A stretch of 29,069 nucleotides of DNA from Cladosporium sp. IMV 00045 (taxonomy: Eukaryota; Ascomycota; Dothideomycetes; Cladosporiales; Cladosporiaceae): the NCBI GenBank assembly GCA_001931905.2, contig MSJI02000757.1, positions 1-29,069 on the forward strand, given 5' to 3'. The position numbers were made by a program, and so were the translations under genes. Positions within the stretch are counted from its first letter, which is position 1; each line of letters opens with the position of its first letter. Of this stretch, positions 20,884-29,069 are shown one piece after another. Under the pieces are notes generated by a model. It had not been told where the DNA came from. It searched no databases and was given only the letters and a program-made list of their open reading frames with translations.

Positions 20884-22935
20884 ATGAACGACGACTCGGA
20901 TGAATCTGAGTATGTGCTCGACGACGAACATGACTTCAACGAGCCCGATACCAGGACTCGATCGTCAAAAGCCAAAGCTCCTTCTGCCAAACATGCACGT
21001 ATTAAGCGCGAGGCCTCTCGCGAAATATCAGTGGCGTCTGAACAATCATCGAAGGTCGCCCGTGTGAGAGACAGCAGCATTGCGAAACCCAAAAACGCTA
21101 CACTTCGTGCCTATCGCGACTTACTGAACGCAGAGATTGCGGATGCATCAGATCCTGTGTCAGACTTCAAGGCTAATGCCCTACCGCCTTCACAAATTGG
21201 CGCGTCTTTCTGGACATCTCAGGAGAAAGACAAATTCTTCAAAACGCTCGCATTTCGCGGCTCTGGAGATCTTCTGTCTCTCTCTGCAGCAATTGGTACG
21301 AAATCGCAGCTTGAGGTCAAGGCCTATATCCTGTTGCTTCAAGAGGGTGTAAGAGAGCTTGATGTGGCGGGCAGAGCGCGGGAAAAATCCGAGCTGGCTG
21401 ATGCACCTGCAGCCGCAGAGATCAGCGAAGAATGTCTAGGAGTCGAGGAATCGATCGCGGCAGAGCTTGACAGAAAGATTCAGGAGCAAGAGGAAGCCAA
21501 GGAACAGGAGCGGTGGGGCGAGGAGGATTGGCTCATCGACGAAGACGTGGCTACAGCAATCGAAACAGAGTCTGGAACTGGAAACGAAAAGGCCATCAAG
21601 ACCGAGGACCACGAAGGTGATGATCTTGTCGACACAGAAACGGCTCGGTCTAGGTCGAACGATGAGGACAAAGACAGCAATTCTACTTCGCTCTCTTCCA
21701 ACCAGCTCCTGAACGCCTCGAATTTCTTGCAGCTCTCGCAAACTCTCTTCATGAACTCGAAGGATCCGGATCTGGATTGGCGTACCGTTGTCGAAGACGA
21801 TGACACAGACTCTTCGCCTAGCATGCGTCGGACTGCTTTCGAAGACTTTTACAACCTCACAGTCTCCCTCACGCGGCGTCTCGTGCAAGCGTCTATTTTC
21901 CAGGCTCTCTCCCGTCTGAGGTCGTCATCTGATCCGCGCCTTGTTGCTGGAGTAAACAGACATGATGTCCATGCAGCACGAGGAATCGCGGGACCACAGA
22001 CGGAAGGTCAGGAGTATTGGGCTAACGCCGTCAGAAGATGTGGTATTGAGGTCTATCGCGAGTCCAGGAGATTCAAGGTCAATGATGGGAGGAAAGGAAC
22101 AAAGGTCGGCTATCGCCTCACGAGGGACGAGCTAGAGGAAGCGCTTGGAGTGAAGTCCAGAGAAAAGGGTGCTGATTCGTCCGTTCGGGCCGATGCCAGC
22201 GATACCGACGACGACGACGGCGCCGATGAGCCTGATAGCGACGCATACACGATTGATAGCTCGTCGGAAGACGAAGGCAGTGATCATGCAGATGAGGAGT
22301 GCGAGGAAGAGACGATCTCTAGAGGTCGCACAAAATCGTCACCTGAAAATCGGAAGCGTCCCCTCAGCCCTTCCAGTTTCGATCGAGCCGAAAGAAACTA
22401 CCTCGAAGCGCTGGATCGCATCAACAGCACACAGGAAGAGAATGGTCTACGTTCAGCATTCGGGCTGGAAGCTCTACCGAAACCGCGATCTTCCAACCCC
22501 ACATTCCACTACAAGCGATCTGTTGCGGAGACTAGGCCACTGGACTGGCGAGAGACGGTGCCATACGAGGCGCCTTGGGAACAACCGCAGGGATATCCTC
22601 GAATGACTGATTTTGAGCGAATGGGAGTCAAGGGCGACAGGCGACGCAAGCGACGACGATTGGAGCCCGAGTCCGAAGTGTTGTCGGATCGTAGGACTGA
22701 GAGCATCGAAGATTCTGGAGACGAAGACAGTCAACAGCAGCTTGACGATGAAGTGCATCGAGTCGATGAAACCGAAGCACGAGCTGAAGAGGGAGAAGAG
22801 GGGGATGAAGAAGAGGATGGAGATGGAGAAGAAGGTGAAGATGAAAGTGAAGATCAAAAAAAGCAAAACAAAGCCGGCAGTGATGATGGCGCTTTAGAGG
22901 AAGGAGAAGAGTCAGCACAGTCCGCTGAAGAATAG
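20884..22935 (+). CDS. RRN5: RNA polymerase I upstream activation factor subunit, RRN5-like
   Basis: In yeast Rrn5 is part of the UAF complex that marks the rDNA promoter and recruits RNA polymerase I. This intronless ORF of 683 residues starts at an ATG after an A-rich context (CAAAATG). The N-terminus is acidic, then basic. A SANT/Myb-like domain lies at about 108-157 (SFWTSQEKDKFFKTLAFRGS, then LSAAIGTKSQLEVKAYILLL). A middle block includes DLDWRTVVEDDDTD, FEDFYNLTVSLTRRLVQASI and a HARGIAGPQTEGQEYWANAV region. The last ~70 residues are almost wholly Glu/Asp. The family call rests on the SANT domain combined with the middle block and acidic tail; another SANT nuclear protein is the main alternative. 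It ends 164 bp from the convergent GH92 gene. Codon use looks like that of its neighbours. Confidence 0.75.
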   Translation: MNDDSDESEYVLDDEHDFNEPDTRTRSSKAKAPSAKHARIKREASREISVASEQSSKVARVRDSSIAKPKNATLRAYRDLLNAEIADASDPVSDFKANALPPSQIGASFWTSQEKDKFFKTLAFRGSGDLLSLSAAIGTKSQLEVKAYILLLQEGVRELDVAGRAREKSELADAPAAAEISEECLGVEESIAAELDRKIQEQEEAKEQERWGEEDWLIDEDVATAIETESGTGNEKAIKTEDHEGDDLVDTETARSRSNDEDKDSNSTSLSSNQLLNASNFLQLSQTLFMNSKDPDLDWRTVVEDDDTDSSPSMRRTAFEDFYNLTVSLTRRLVQASIFQALSRLRSSSDPRLVAGVNRHDVHAARGIAGPQTEGQEYWANAVRRCGIEVYRESRRFKVNDGRKGTKVGYRLTRDELEEALGVKSREKGADSSVRADASDTDDDDGADEPDSDAYTIDSSSEDEGSDHADEECEEETISRGRTKSSPENRKRPLSPSSFDRAERNYLEALDRINSTQEENGLRSAFGLEALPKPRSSNPTFHYKRSVAETRPLDWRETVPYEAPWEQPQGYPRMTDFERMGVKGDRRRKRRRLEPESEVLSDRRTESIEDSGDEDSQQQLDDEVHRVDETEARAEEGEEGDEEEDGDGEEGEDESEDQKKQNKAGSDDGALEEGEESAQSAEE

Positions 22936-23099
22936 CCAGTTTATGAGCAGCGTTTGGATGAATCACATTCGACATTCCCTGATAACGCAACGTTTGTAGA
23001 TATAACCGGACACCCTTGGAACAGCCTCGAGAGTCAATATTAGGACTTACATACAGACGTGAATTTCAAACATCGACTCTTTGGTAATGACCATAAAAA

Positions 23100-25668
23100 T
23101 CAAATTCCACCATCGCCCCAATCAGTCGGCACATCACTCATCTCAAACTCCACCAAACTCGCACCAAGAATCTCCCCATGCCTCAAAACAGGCCTCTCCA
23201 CCTCCCTCCCATAAATCCTCAAACCCTTCACATAAGGCTTCGTCGGCGCCCCAGGCGCACTGAAAACCACCTCCCTCTCCTCACCACCCGCACCTCCCGT
23301 CGCCGCCCCCGCAGGAAACCTAATCGTCACTTTCTCAAAAAACGGTGACCCGACAATATACTCGTCATTAGCCGGATTGAGCGGATAGAACCCCAGCGCC
23401 GAAAATACAAACCAGGCGCTCATCTGCCCCAAATCCTCATTGCCGCTCAGACCGGACGGCGTGGCGTTGTAATTCTGCGCTGCGATTTCGCGGACCGTGG
23501 TCTGCGTTGAGGACGGGTAGCCGATGGCCGCGTAGAGGTAGGGCGAGTGGTGCGAGGGTTCGTTCGAGTGGTCGTTCTGGCCTGAGGAGAAGTACTCGTC
23601 CAGCTTGGCTTTGAGCTTCGCTGCGCTGCCGAACAAGGACACGAGACCTTGCGGGTCGTGCGGTACGGCGAATGTGTAGATCCAGGCGTCGCCTTCAGTC
23701 CAGCCTTGGGTGGAATTTGCCCAGGTTCCGTTGGCGTTGCGGGCTTGCATGAATGTCGTGTTGGAGTTGAAGATGTTGCGGTAGTTTTTGCTGCGCGAGA
23801 GGAGGTGGGAGGATGTCTCGTCGTCGCCGGCGTGCGTGGCGACGATGGAGGCGGCGTAGTCGTCAAAGGCGTAATCGAGAGTTCGTGAGCCGGACTCGGC
23901 CCATTGGTCGTTCGGGACGTAGCCTAGCTCTTTGTATGCTGTGAGGCCTGCGCGGACTTCGTCTGGTGTGTATGGTTCGCGGTCGTAGTATAACAGCTCT
24001 GTGTCATTGATGGGTGGTTCGTAGGCGTTCTTCTTTACGGCTTCCCATGCTTTGGCGATATCGAAATCCTTGAACCCGCGCTCGAGTGCGTTTGCAATCA
24101 CCGCGTCGACATGGGTTCCAATCATAATGTTGGTTTCGACGATGTTGGCCCACATTGGCAGTCGACCGGACCAGTCGTATATACGCAGCAGGGAGCGCAT
24201 CATGCTATTGACGCGCTCTGGTGCGAGGAAAGTAAGCAGGCTGTGCTCAGCACGGAAGGTGTCCTACGGACCATAAGTTTTCTGTTTCATCAAGTAAATG
24301 TTTAGAAGAACTCACCCATATCGACCAAGATTGATAGTACGAATCATGATCCTCTCTCACTTGATCAGTATAGCCCTCATACCACGTCCGCCTACCCCCT
24401 TCGATCGACTCCAAAGGCTCAGAGAAATCAGAAGGATACTGCAATCCATGGAACAAGCCCGTATAGAAAATCGTTCTCTGATCATACGCAGCATCCGTCT
24501 CATTCACCCCTTCAACTTGCACACGACCCAGCTTCTCCAACCAGGCCTCCTTCAACGTTTCAACCGCATCATCAAATGAAATCGACGACGGAGCTTCGAT
24601 GTCCAAATTCCTCCTCGCCTGCTCGATACTGACGAACGACACGCCAGTGCGAACCTCCACTCTCTCACATGAAGAGTGGAATCTAGCCCAGGCGCCTAGA
24701 TGCTCGCCCTTGCCATCAGTCGAACCTTCTTCAAGATCGCCCCCATGCGTAACGCCGTACTCGACAAACGGCTCCGAGAACCTCGAAACGAAATAGCCAC
24801 TGAAGCCCGGCGCACGGTAAGGCCCCAAAGCATAGTCTTGACGCTGCGGATTCGAGCCAGAGATTTCCTTCGCTTCTGGATCGACGAACACACTTCCCGT
24901 CCAATTCTGCCGTGTAGCCTGGATGAAAACGTATGGATCGTCGAGCTCCTGAGAACTTTGTCGAGGGAAATCGAACCGAAGGTGTCCGACGTGAGAAGAG
25001 GCGGTCATGGCGACTTTGATTTTTCCTCCTGCTTTCGATCTCACCCTACCCTCACCCCAATCATCGTCGCGAGAACCACGCTCCCCGCCACCAAAACTCC
25101 CCCCCATACTACTCTCCTCCACCACACCCCTCCTAACCCTCCCATCCGCGCCCTCCCTAACCTCCTCCGGAACCTCCTGCCCACCCCCCGGCACCGGCGA
25201 AAACCGACTCTCCGTCAAATTCTCCCCCGCCCGCACCGCCTCCGCCCCAATCTCAACCTCATAAACATACGCGCTCGCCCTCTCATCGCCCTTCTCAAAA
25301 ACATGCGCCCTCTCCTCAAACCTCGCCCTCACCTCCCCCACCCCCGGCACGAGCACCACCTGCCCGCTCTCGCCCATCCATATGGCCGGCTGGTGCGTGG
25401 CCTGGAAGCCGTGAATGTGCCCGTCCAGATCGTTGTAGGGGCACTGCGAGATGAAATTCTCGCGCGTCTGCGGCGTCCAGCGAGTCATGCCGAAGGGAGG
25501 GGAGACGGAGGGGATCATGCCGCCGTTGCCGTTGGGGGTGAGGCCTGAGGTGCCGATGAGGGGATTCACGTGCTGCAGGACGCTGGGGGAGGTGTGATAG
25601 TTTGGAGTGGGGGTTGAGGGGAGGGCGGAGAAGAGGGAGGTGAAGGTGGCGAGGAGGAGGGTGCGCAT
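23100..25668 (-). CDS. GH92 alpha-mannosidase, secreted
   Basis: GH92 enzymes are Ca2+-dependent exo-mannosidases (mostly alpha-1,2) acting on N- or O-glycans. Exons 25668-24316 and 24263-23100, with a 52-bp intron (GTGAGT...GTAG), give 838 residues and the motif YYQSWSIWDTFRAEHSLL across the junction. The start at 25668 gives a signal peptide (MRTLLLATFTSLFSAL); an in-frame ATG at 25737 is possible but places charged residues first and lies very near the TATA-defined transcription start. Motifs: VNPLIGTSG (34-42), NGNGGMIPSVSPPFGM (46-61), ASSHVGHLRFDFP, WTEGDAWIYTFAVPHD (E641) and GNEDLGQMSAW with E727 and D728, the expected acidic active-site segment. Residues about 146-214 are an unusual Gly/Glu/Arg-rich insertion. 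No membrane anchor is seen after the signal, so it is secreted or in the secretory pathway. Confidence 0.9.
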
Positions 25669-26159
25669 TTTGGTTGTGGGCTGGTGGAGGAGCGTTTCTA
25701 GGAGGGTGGGGGCATGGTCTTGCAGTGGTGTTTGCATTTTCAGGGCAGGTTTGAGACCTGCTGGGGGGTTTTCTTTATATATGCATGGATTAGGTGTTGG
25801 GTTTTGGTATGGAGGATTCTCACCAATGCTACTGTGATCAGCGTGACGACGTCGATCGTTGCGTGCGGAGAACGTCGCATTGGAAATCCATGGCGCCTTT
25901 TGATGCTGACATACATGTATCTGCATGATGAGAGAAAGTAGTGTATACCTTATCAATCAAGATCGAAAACAACTGCCCACCTAATACAAGACAGTCGTTT
26001 CTGCACTGGTGCTCTATGAACTCGTGTCGACGTACTCAGCTACACGTCTGGTATATCGAATGAGATAATTAATTGATGAAACGATGCAACGGGAAGTACG
26101 GGGACATCGCATTTGGTGGCCAATACCGTAGTACACATAATTGCAATGATTTTCGGCTA
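25669..26159. promoter_or_regulatory. GH92 promoter and SPO7 3' region
   Basis: This 491-bp gap lies between the GH92 start and the stop of the SPO7-like gene, both on the minus strand. It contains the TATA box at 25774-25781. The GH92 reading frame stays open upstream to 25956, but that extension has no ATG-led signal peptide and crosses the TATA box, so it is taken as untranslated. Confidence 0.6.
25774..25781 (-). promoter_or_regulatory. TATA box for the GH92 gene
   Basis: TATATAAA on the minus strand, 106 bp upstream of the chosen GH92 start codon. This predicts a transcription start about 30 bp downstream, near 25750, and a leader of roughly 80 nt. Confidence 0.6.
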
Positions 26160-27512
26160 CTAATCAACAGGCTCCTGCTTGATCTTCCCCTCAATGGAGT
26201 GCATCACAGGCTCTGGAGTGCCTTCTTTCTTGACAGCCTCCTCACTCCCACTAGAGCTAGTCGATAGATTACTCGCTCTCGTTGTCAAAGGTGAAGACGC
26301 CTCAGGTGCTGCATCTGTCATAGACAACCGGCTCAAATGAATGCTGCCCTTCTTAGGCCTCTTAGCCGTACCCGCCGACGATGCCGAACTGCCCCTACGC
26401 CGCTCAACATCACCAGCACGTCGACTTGAAGGTCTTTCCGGATCGGGTCCTGGGGTGGTCGAGCGAGAAGAGGAGCGAGAGTGAGAGCCGCTTCGAAGCA
26501 TGCTCTCCCGTCTTTTCTTCTCCTTGGTACGATCCGCCAACATCTTCTCTTTCAAAGCCAGGCGTTCATGCTCGAGCTGCCGTCGTGACTTTCCACCGAA
26601 GATCCGCACGTTCTGCCATCCTCTCCAGCCGGTGCGCCATAGCCAGCCGCCCTCCCTTTTGGCGATTTCTTTCTGTCTCGCCGCCACGATTTTCCTCAGC
26701 TCGGCGCGTCTTGCGTTTTCTTTCTCCCAATATTCCATGCGCCAGTTTTCCCAACCTTCTCTGAAATCGGGACTGAACGGCTTCGGCAGGAGGAGCACTT
26801 TCAGAACATCGCCCGCAGGTGCGAGGTCTTCCTCCACGACGCCATGCCTCGCCGCATGTCCAGACCAGTGCTCTTTGGGCGCCGTTGCCTCGATGTCCTT
26901 AGGCACGGCTTGAAAATTGACCCGTTTGCTCTCTCCCCACCACCCGGCGGTGAAATATCCTATCAACTCGCGCAGGAACGACTGTCGAACAATGATGATC
27001 TTGAGGTTGAATTGGCGGAGTCCGCGGTTCGTGGTGGAAGTGAACTTGCGTGGCCAGCGGATGCCGCGATCGTAGAGTCCGGTGAAATAGACCAGGCACG
27101 CCGTCACGACGCCGCCTCCCCACGCGAGCTTGTATATTGTTTCCAACACCCAGTAGACACTGCCGCCCACTCCGGAGCCATCCTCGCGCGGGCGGAAGTA
27201 CAGCAAGTATGTGAAGGTCACGACCCACGCGATTAGGATGGTGAGTAAGAGAAGGTGCAGTCGTAGTCGAGCTCTGAGACTGAGGTACTGGAGACGCAGG
27301 GAGGATTCGAGGATGAGCAGGTTGAGGTATATTTGCGGAGGTGAGGAAGGATGGCTGTCGCGAGGGTCGCTGGTGACGGTGGTGGGTGGAGGCTGTGGAG
27401 CGGTGGGAGAAGAGGTGTGGGAGCTCGCTTTGGCCGACTGTGCGATTTGCGTGGGCGAGATGTTTGGCGGCGGTGCGCCCTTGACCAGCTGGTCGAGCTT
27501 GGAGTCGGACAT
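26160..27512 (-). CDS. SPO7: Spo7-like regulatory subunit of the Nem1-Spo7 phosphatase
   Basis: Spo7 binds Nem1 in the nuclear/ER membrane; the complex dephosphorylates the lipin Pah1 and so controls phospholipid versus triacylglycerol synthesis. A single exon of 450 residues; the ATG at 27512 is the first in frame (the codon two positions earlier is TTG). The family signature IYLNLLILESSLRLQYLSLR is at 61-80, followed by membrane spans at about 86-106 and 124-147 joined by a short loop. A conserved GIRWPRKF follows the second span, and then a VRQSFLRELIGYF region. After residue about 270 the chain is basic and charged, then Ser/Arg-rich. The extreme end IKQEPVD fits a SUMO consensus (inference). 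It is longer than yeast Spo7 (259 aa), as in other filamentous fungi. Only about 345 bp separate its start from the RIP block. Confidence 0.87.
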   Translation of the reverse strand: MSDSKLDQLVKGAPPPNISPTQIAQSAKASSHTSSPTAPQPPPTTVTSDPRDSHPSSPPQIYLNLLILESSLRLQYLSLRARLRLHLLLLTILIAWVVTFTYLLYFRPREDGSGVGGSVYWVLETIYKLAWGGGVVTACLVYFTGLYDRGIRWPRKFTSTTNRGLRQFNLKIIIVRQSFLRELIGYFTAGWWGESKRVNFQAVPKDIEATAPKEHWSGHAARHGVVEEDLAPAGDVLKVLLLPKPFSPDFREGWENWRMEYWEKENARRAELRKIVAARQKEIAKREGGWLWRTGWRGWQNVRIFGGKSRRQLEHERLALKEKMLADRTKEKKRRESMLRSGSHSRSSSRSTTPGPDPERPSSRRAGDVERRRGSSASSAGTAKRPKKGSIHLSRLSMTDAAPEASSPLTTRASNLSTSSSGSEEAVKKEGTPEPVMHSIEGKIKQEPVD

Positions 27513-27856
27513 TGTCAAGGTGCGGTCTTATTATTAATAATGCCGTATACGAGAGATGGCATACGGCAGTCGGATACCTCCAGAGCTTCTCTGCCCGGGC
27601 TGGCTGCTGGCTGCTGTGCACGCACGCACTGCAGGGCACATGCGGGTGAAGCACTACTGTATAGACTCTGTTGGTGACAAGGCCGATTGACGGCTTGGAA
27701 CAATACTGTATGTGTGTCTCAACGCTGGGACCTTTCGGCACCTCGGACGGTTCGTGGGTTCGTTCCTGGCCACTCGCCGACGTTCTGCACGTGCTATGAA
27801 TGATGGGACCGGGCTGCCCTGAGAGGTAGTGATGTTGATCAACAGGCCTCCGAGAT
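27513..27856. promoter_or_regulatory. Promoter region of SPO7 at the RIP border
   Basis: About 344 bp of normal-composition sequence, with ordinary CpA and TpG content, upstream of the SPO7-like start. No TATA box is evident. It passes abruptly into AT-rich sequence at about 27857. Confidence 0.5.
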
Positions 27857-29069
27857 AAATCAACCGTTAATATTGATTTATCCGTTATTGACGTTATTAT
27901 TGATATAAGAGAGGGGTCTTAGCATTAATAGATCGTCGATCTTATTATTTATTTATTATCTATATAAGCATCTTAATTAATGAGTTTATTAAACTAGCCT
28001 ATCTTATCTAAACTAAGTGGTTTAAATACTATATCTATATCTATCTCATCCTTAGCCTTAGGTAATTGATCTTCGTAGTGTTCCTTATTACTAGCCTATT
28101 AATTACTAGCCTCTTTACGTATCCTAAGGTTCTAATAGATATAGATAAGCTTATTCACCGTATTATAATAAAGCCTATTTCTACGTAGATTATAGATAAA
28201 CGAATAGGCTAACTAATTACGCTCTATAGCACCTATTATAGGTACTATTACTAATGAAAGAATAGCTAATTAAGTAAGTTTAGGATAAGATAAGCCGTAG
28301 ATTAACTCCTACTATTAGATTAGTATTATTATTAAGGTATATGCCTATTTAAAATTACTATTAAAGGGGTGCCTCCTTATACGTAGGTAGTATAGTAGGC
28401 TATAGATAGCTAAGGCCTTTAGCTAGTCGTTATTATAGTAGGTTATTAAGAAGGGCTATAGGGTCTTTATTTAGTTATTAGTAACCTTAATCGAAGGCCT
28501 CTTATTACGCTCCTAGGGGTTATAAAGTAAGGCTATCACGGGTAAGCGACGTATATACGGAAGCTTAATATAGTATTTAATAAGTTCGATATAGAACGGA
28601 AGGTCTTCTCTATCTAAGTCCGCTTAAAAGGGTGCGGAGTGCTAAGGCTATTCTCCTAAGGCGCGGTATCGTCCGCGCTTACCTCCTAAGGCTCGTCCTT
28701 TATAAAGGCGATAGTTATTAAAGGATAATATAGCCTATTAAAGCGGTATTAAATAATCTCGCCTATCTTACCTACTTTAAATAGGCTAGTCTTAAAGTGC
28801 TAGTACCTTAGCTAGCTAAGATTAGCGTAGATATAAGATAAGCGAGGCTAGTCGCTTTTAAGGGTAATAGTAACCTTTAAAAAGGGCTCTAAGATAGCCT
28901 TGATTTAACTACTAAGGTCCTAAAAGGAGGGTTTAATAATCTTATTCCTTACTACCTCCTAAGAGACCTATTTATTAGGCCTAGGCCTACTACTAAGGAT
29001 ATTATTACTAAAGGTAATAGCCTAAAGTAAGGTCCTATTTATAGTAATAGATCTTACGTAATATAGCCT
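27857..29069. repeat. RIP-degraded repeat, probable transposon relic, 3' edge outside window
   Basis: The composition changes sharply here. By hand count there are about 6 CpA and about 12 TpG dinucleotides in 27901-29069, where chance at this composition would give roughly sixty of each, while TpA is very abundant and CpG is kept (for example GCGCGG near 28660). Selective CpA-to-TpA loss on both strands is the hallmark of repeat-induced point mutation, which strikes duplicated DNA. No ORF of 60 codons or more lies wholly within the block, as expected from the TAA and TAG stops this creates. GC content is patchy, from about a third to over half by line. The element type cannot be read; the block continues past the right edge. 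Confidence 0.85.

Noticed and set aside
24700..25548. 282-codon + strand ORF
   Set aside because: Antisense shadow of the purine-biased GH92 coding strand, giving a Pro/Arg/Leu-rich translation.
25669..25956. N-terminal extension of the GH92 ORF
   Set aside because: It would bury the signal peptide and include the TATA box; treated as promoter and leader.
26899..27741. 280-codon minus-strand ORF overlapping SPO7
   Set aside because: Frame-shifted shadow of the SPO7-like gene, Pro/His/Ser-rich; the other frame has the family signature and membrane spans.

Overview
The window looks like nuclear DNA from a filamentous ascomycete (Pezizomycotina, possibly Dothideomycetes; the class is inferred). 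The support is short GT-AG introns of about 49-85 bp with CTRAC-like branch sites, a class V chitin synthase (a filamentous-fungus family), pyrimidine-rich 5' leaders, and a terminal AT-rich block with the signature of repeat-induced point mutation (RIP). All gene models below were spliced by hand. Most are fixed by family motifs that become continuous across the proposed junctions.

Layout, left to right: the 3' two thirds of a class V chitin synthase (+, cut by the left edge); a METTL16-type RNA methyltransferase (-); a small BTB/POZ protein (+); a MET8 siroheme synthase (-) divergent from a PEP7/VAC1 FYVE protein (+); a KRE6/SKN1-type beta-1,6-glucan synthesis protein (-) with an unusually long 2.6 kb gene-free upstream region; two tandem paralogous BTB proteins (-); an RRN5-like RNA polymerase I factor subunit (+); a GH92 alpha-mannosidase (-); a SPO7-like regulatory subunit of the Nem1-Spo7 phosphatase (-); and from about 27,857 to the right edge an ORF-less, CpA-depleted, TpA-rich RIP relic.

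The genes do not form a cluster or pathway. Two serve cell-wall synthesis (chitin synthase, KRE6) and one probably glycan trimming (GH92). The rest are housekeeping: RNA modification, siroheme and sulfur metabolism, endosomal fusion, rDNA transcription and lipid control. The accessory signal is the BTB family (three members in about 14 kb, two of them a tandem pair sharing an intron) and the RIP block. I see no biosynthetic cluster, CRISPR array, tRNA, rRNA or intact transposon, and no convincing new multi-gene system. The most unusual items are the Cys/His-rich tail and 9-bp coding minisatellite of one BTB protein, a perfect 10-bp-arm CATGCATG inverted repeat upstream of KRE6, and tiny 17- and 23-nt exons.
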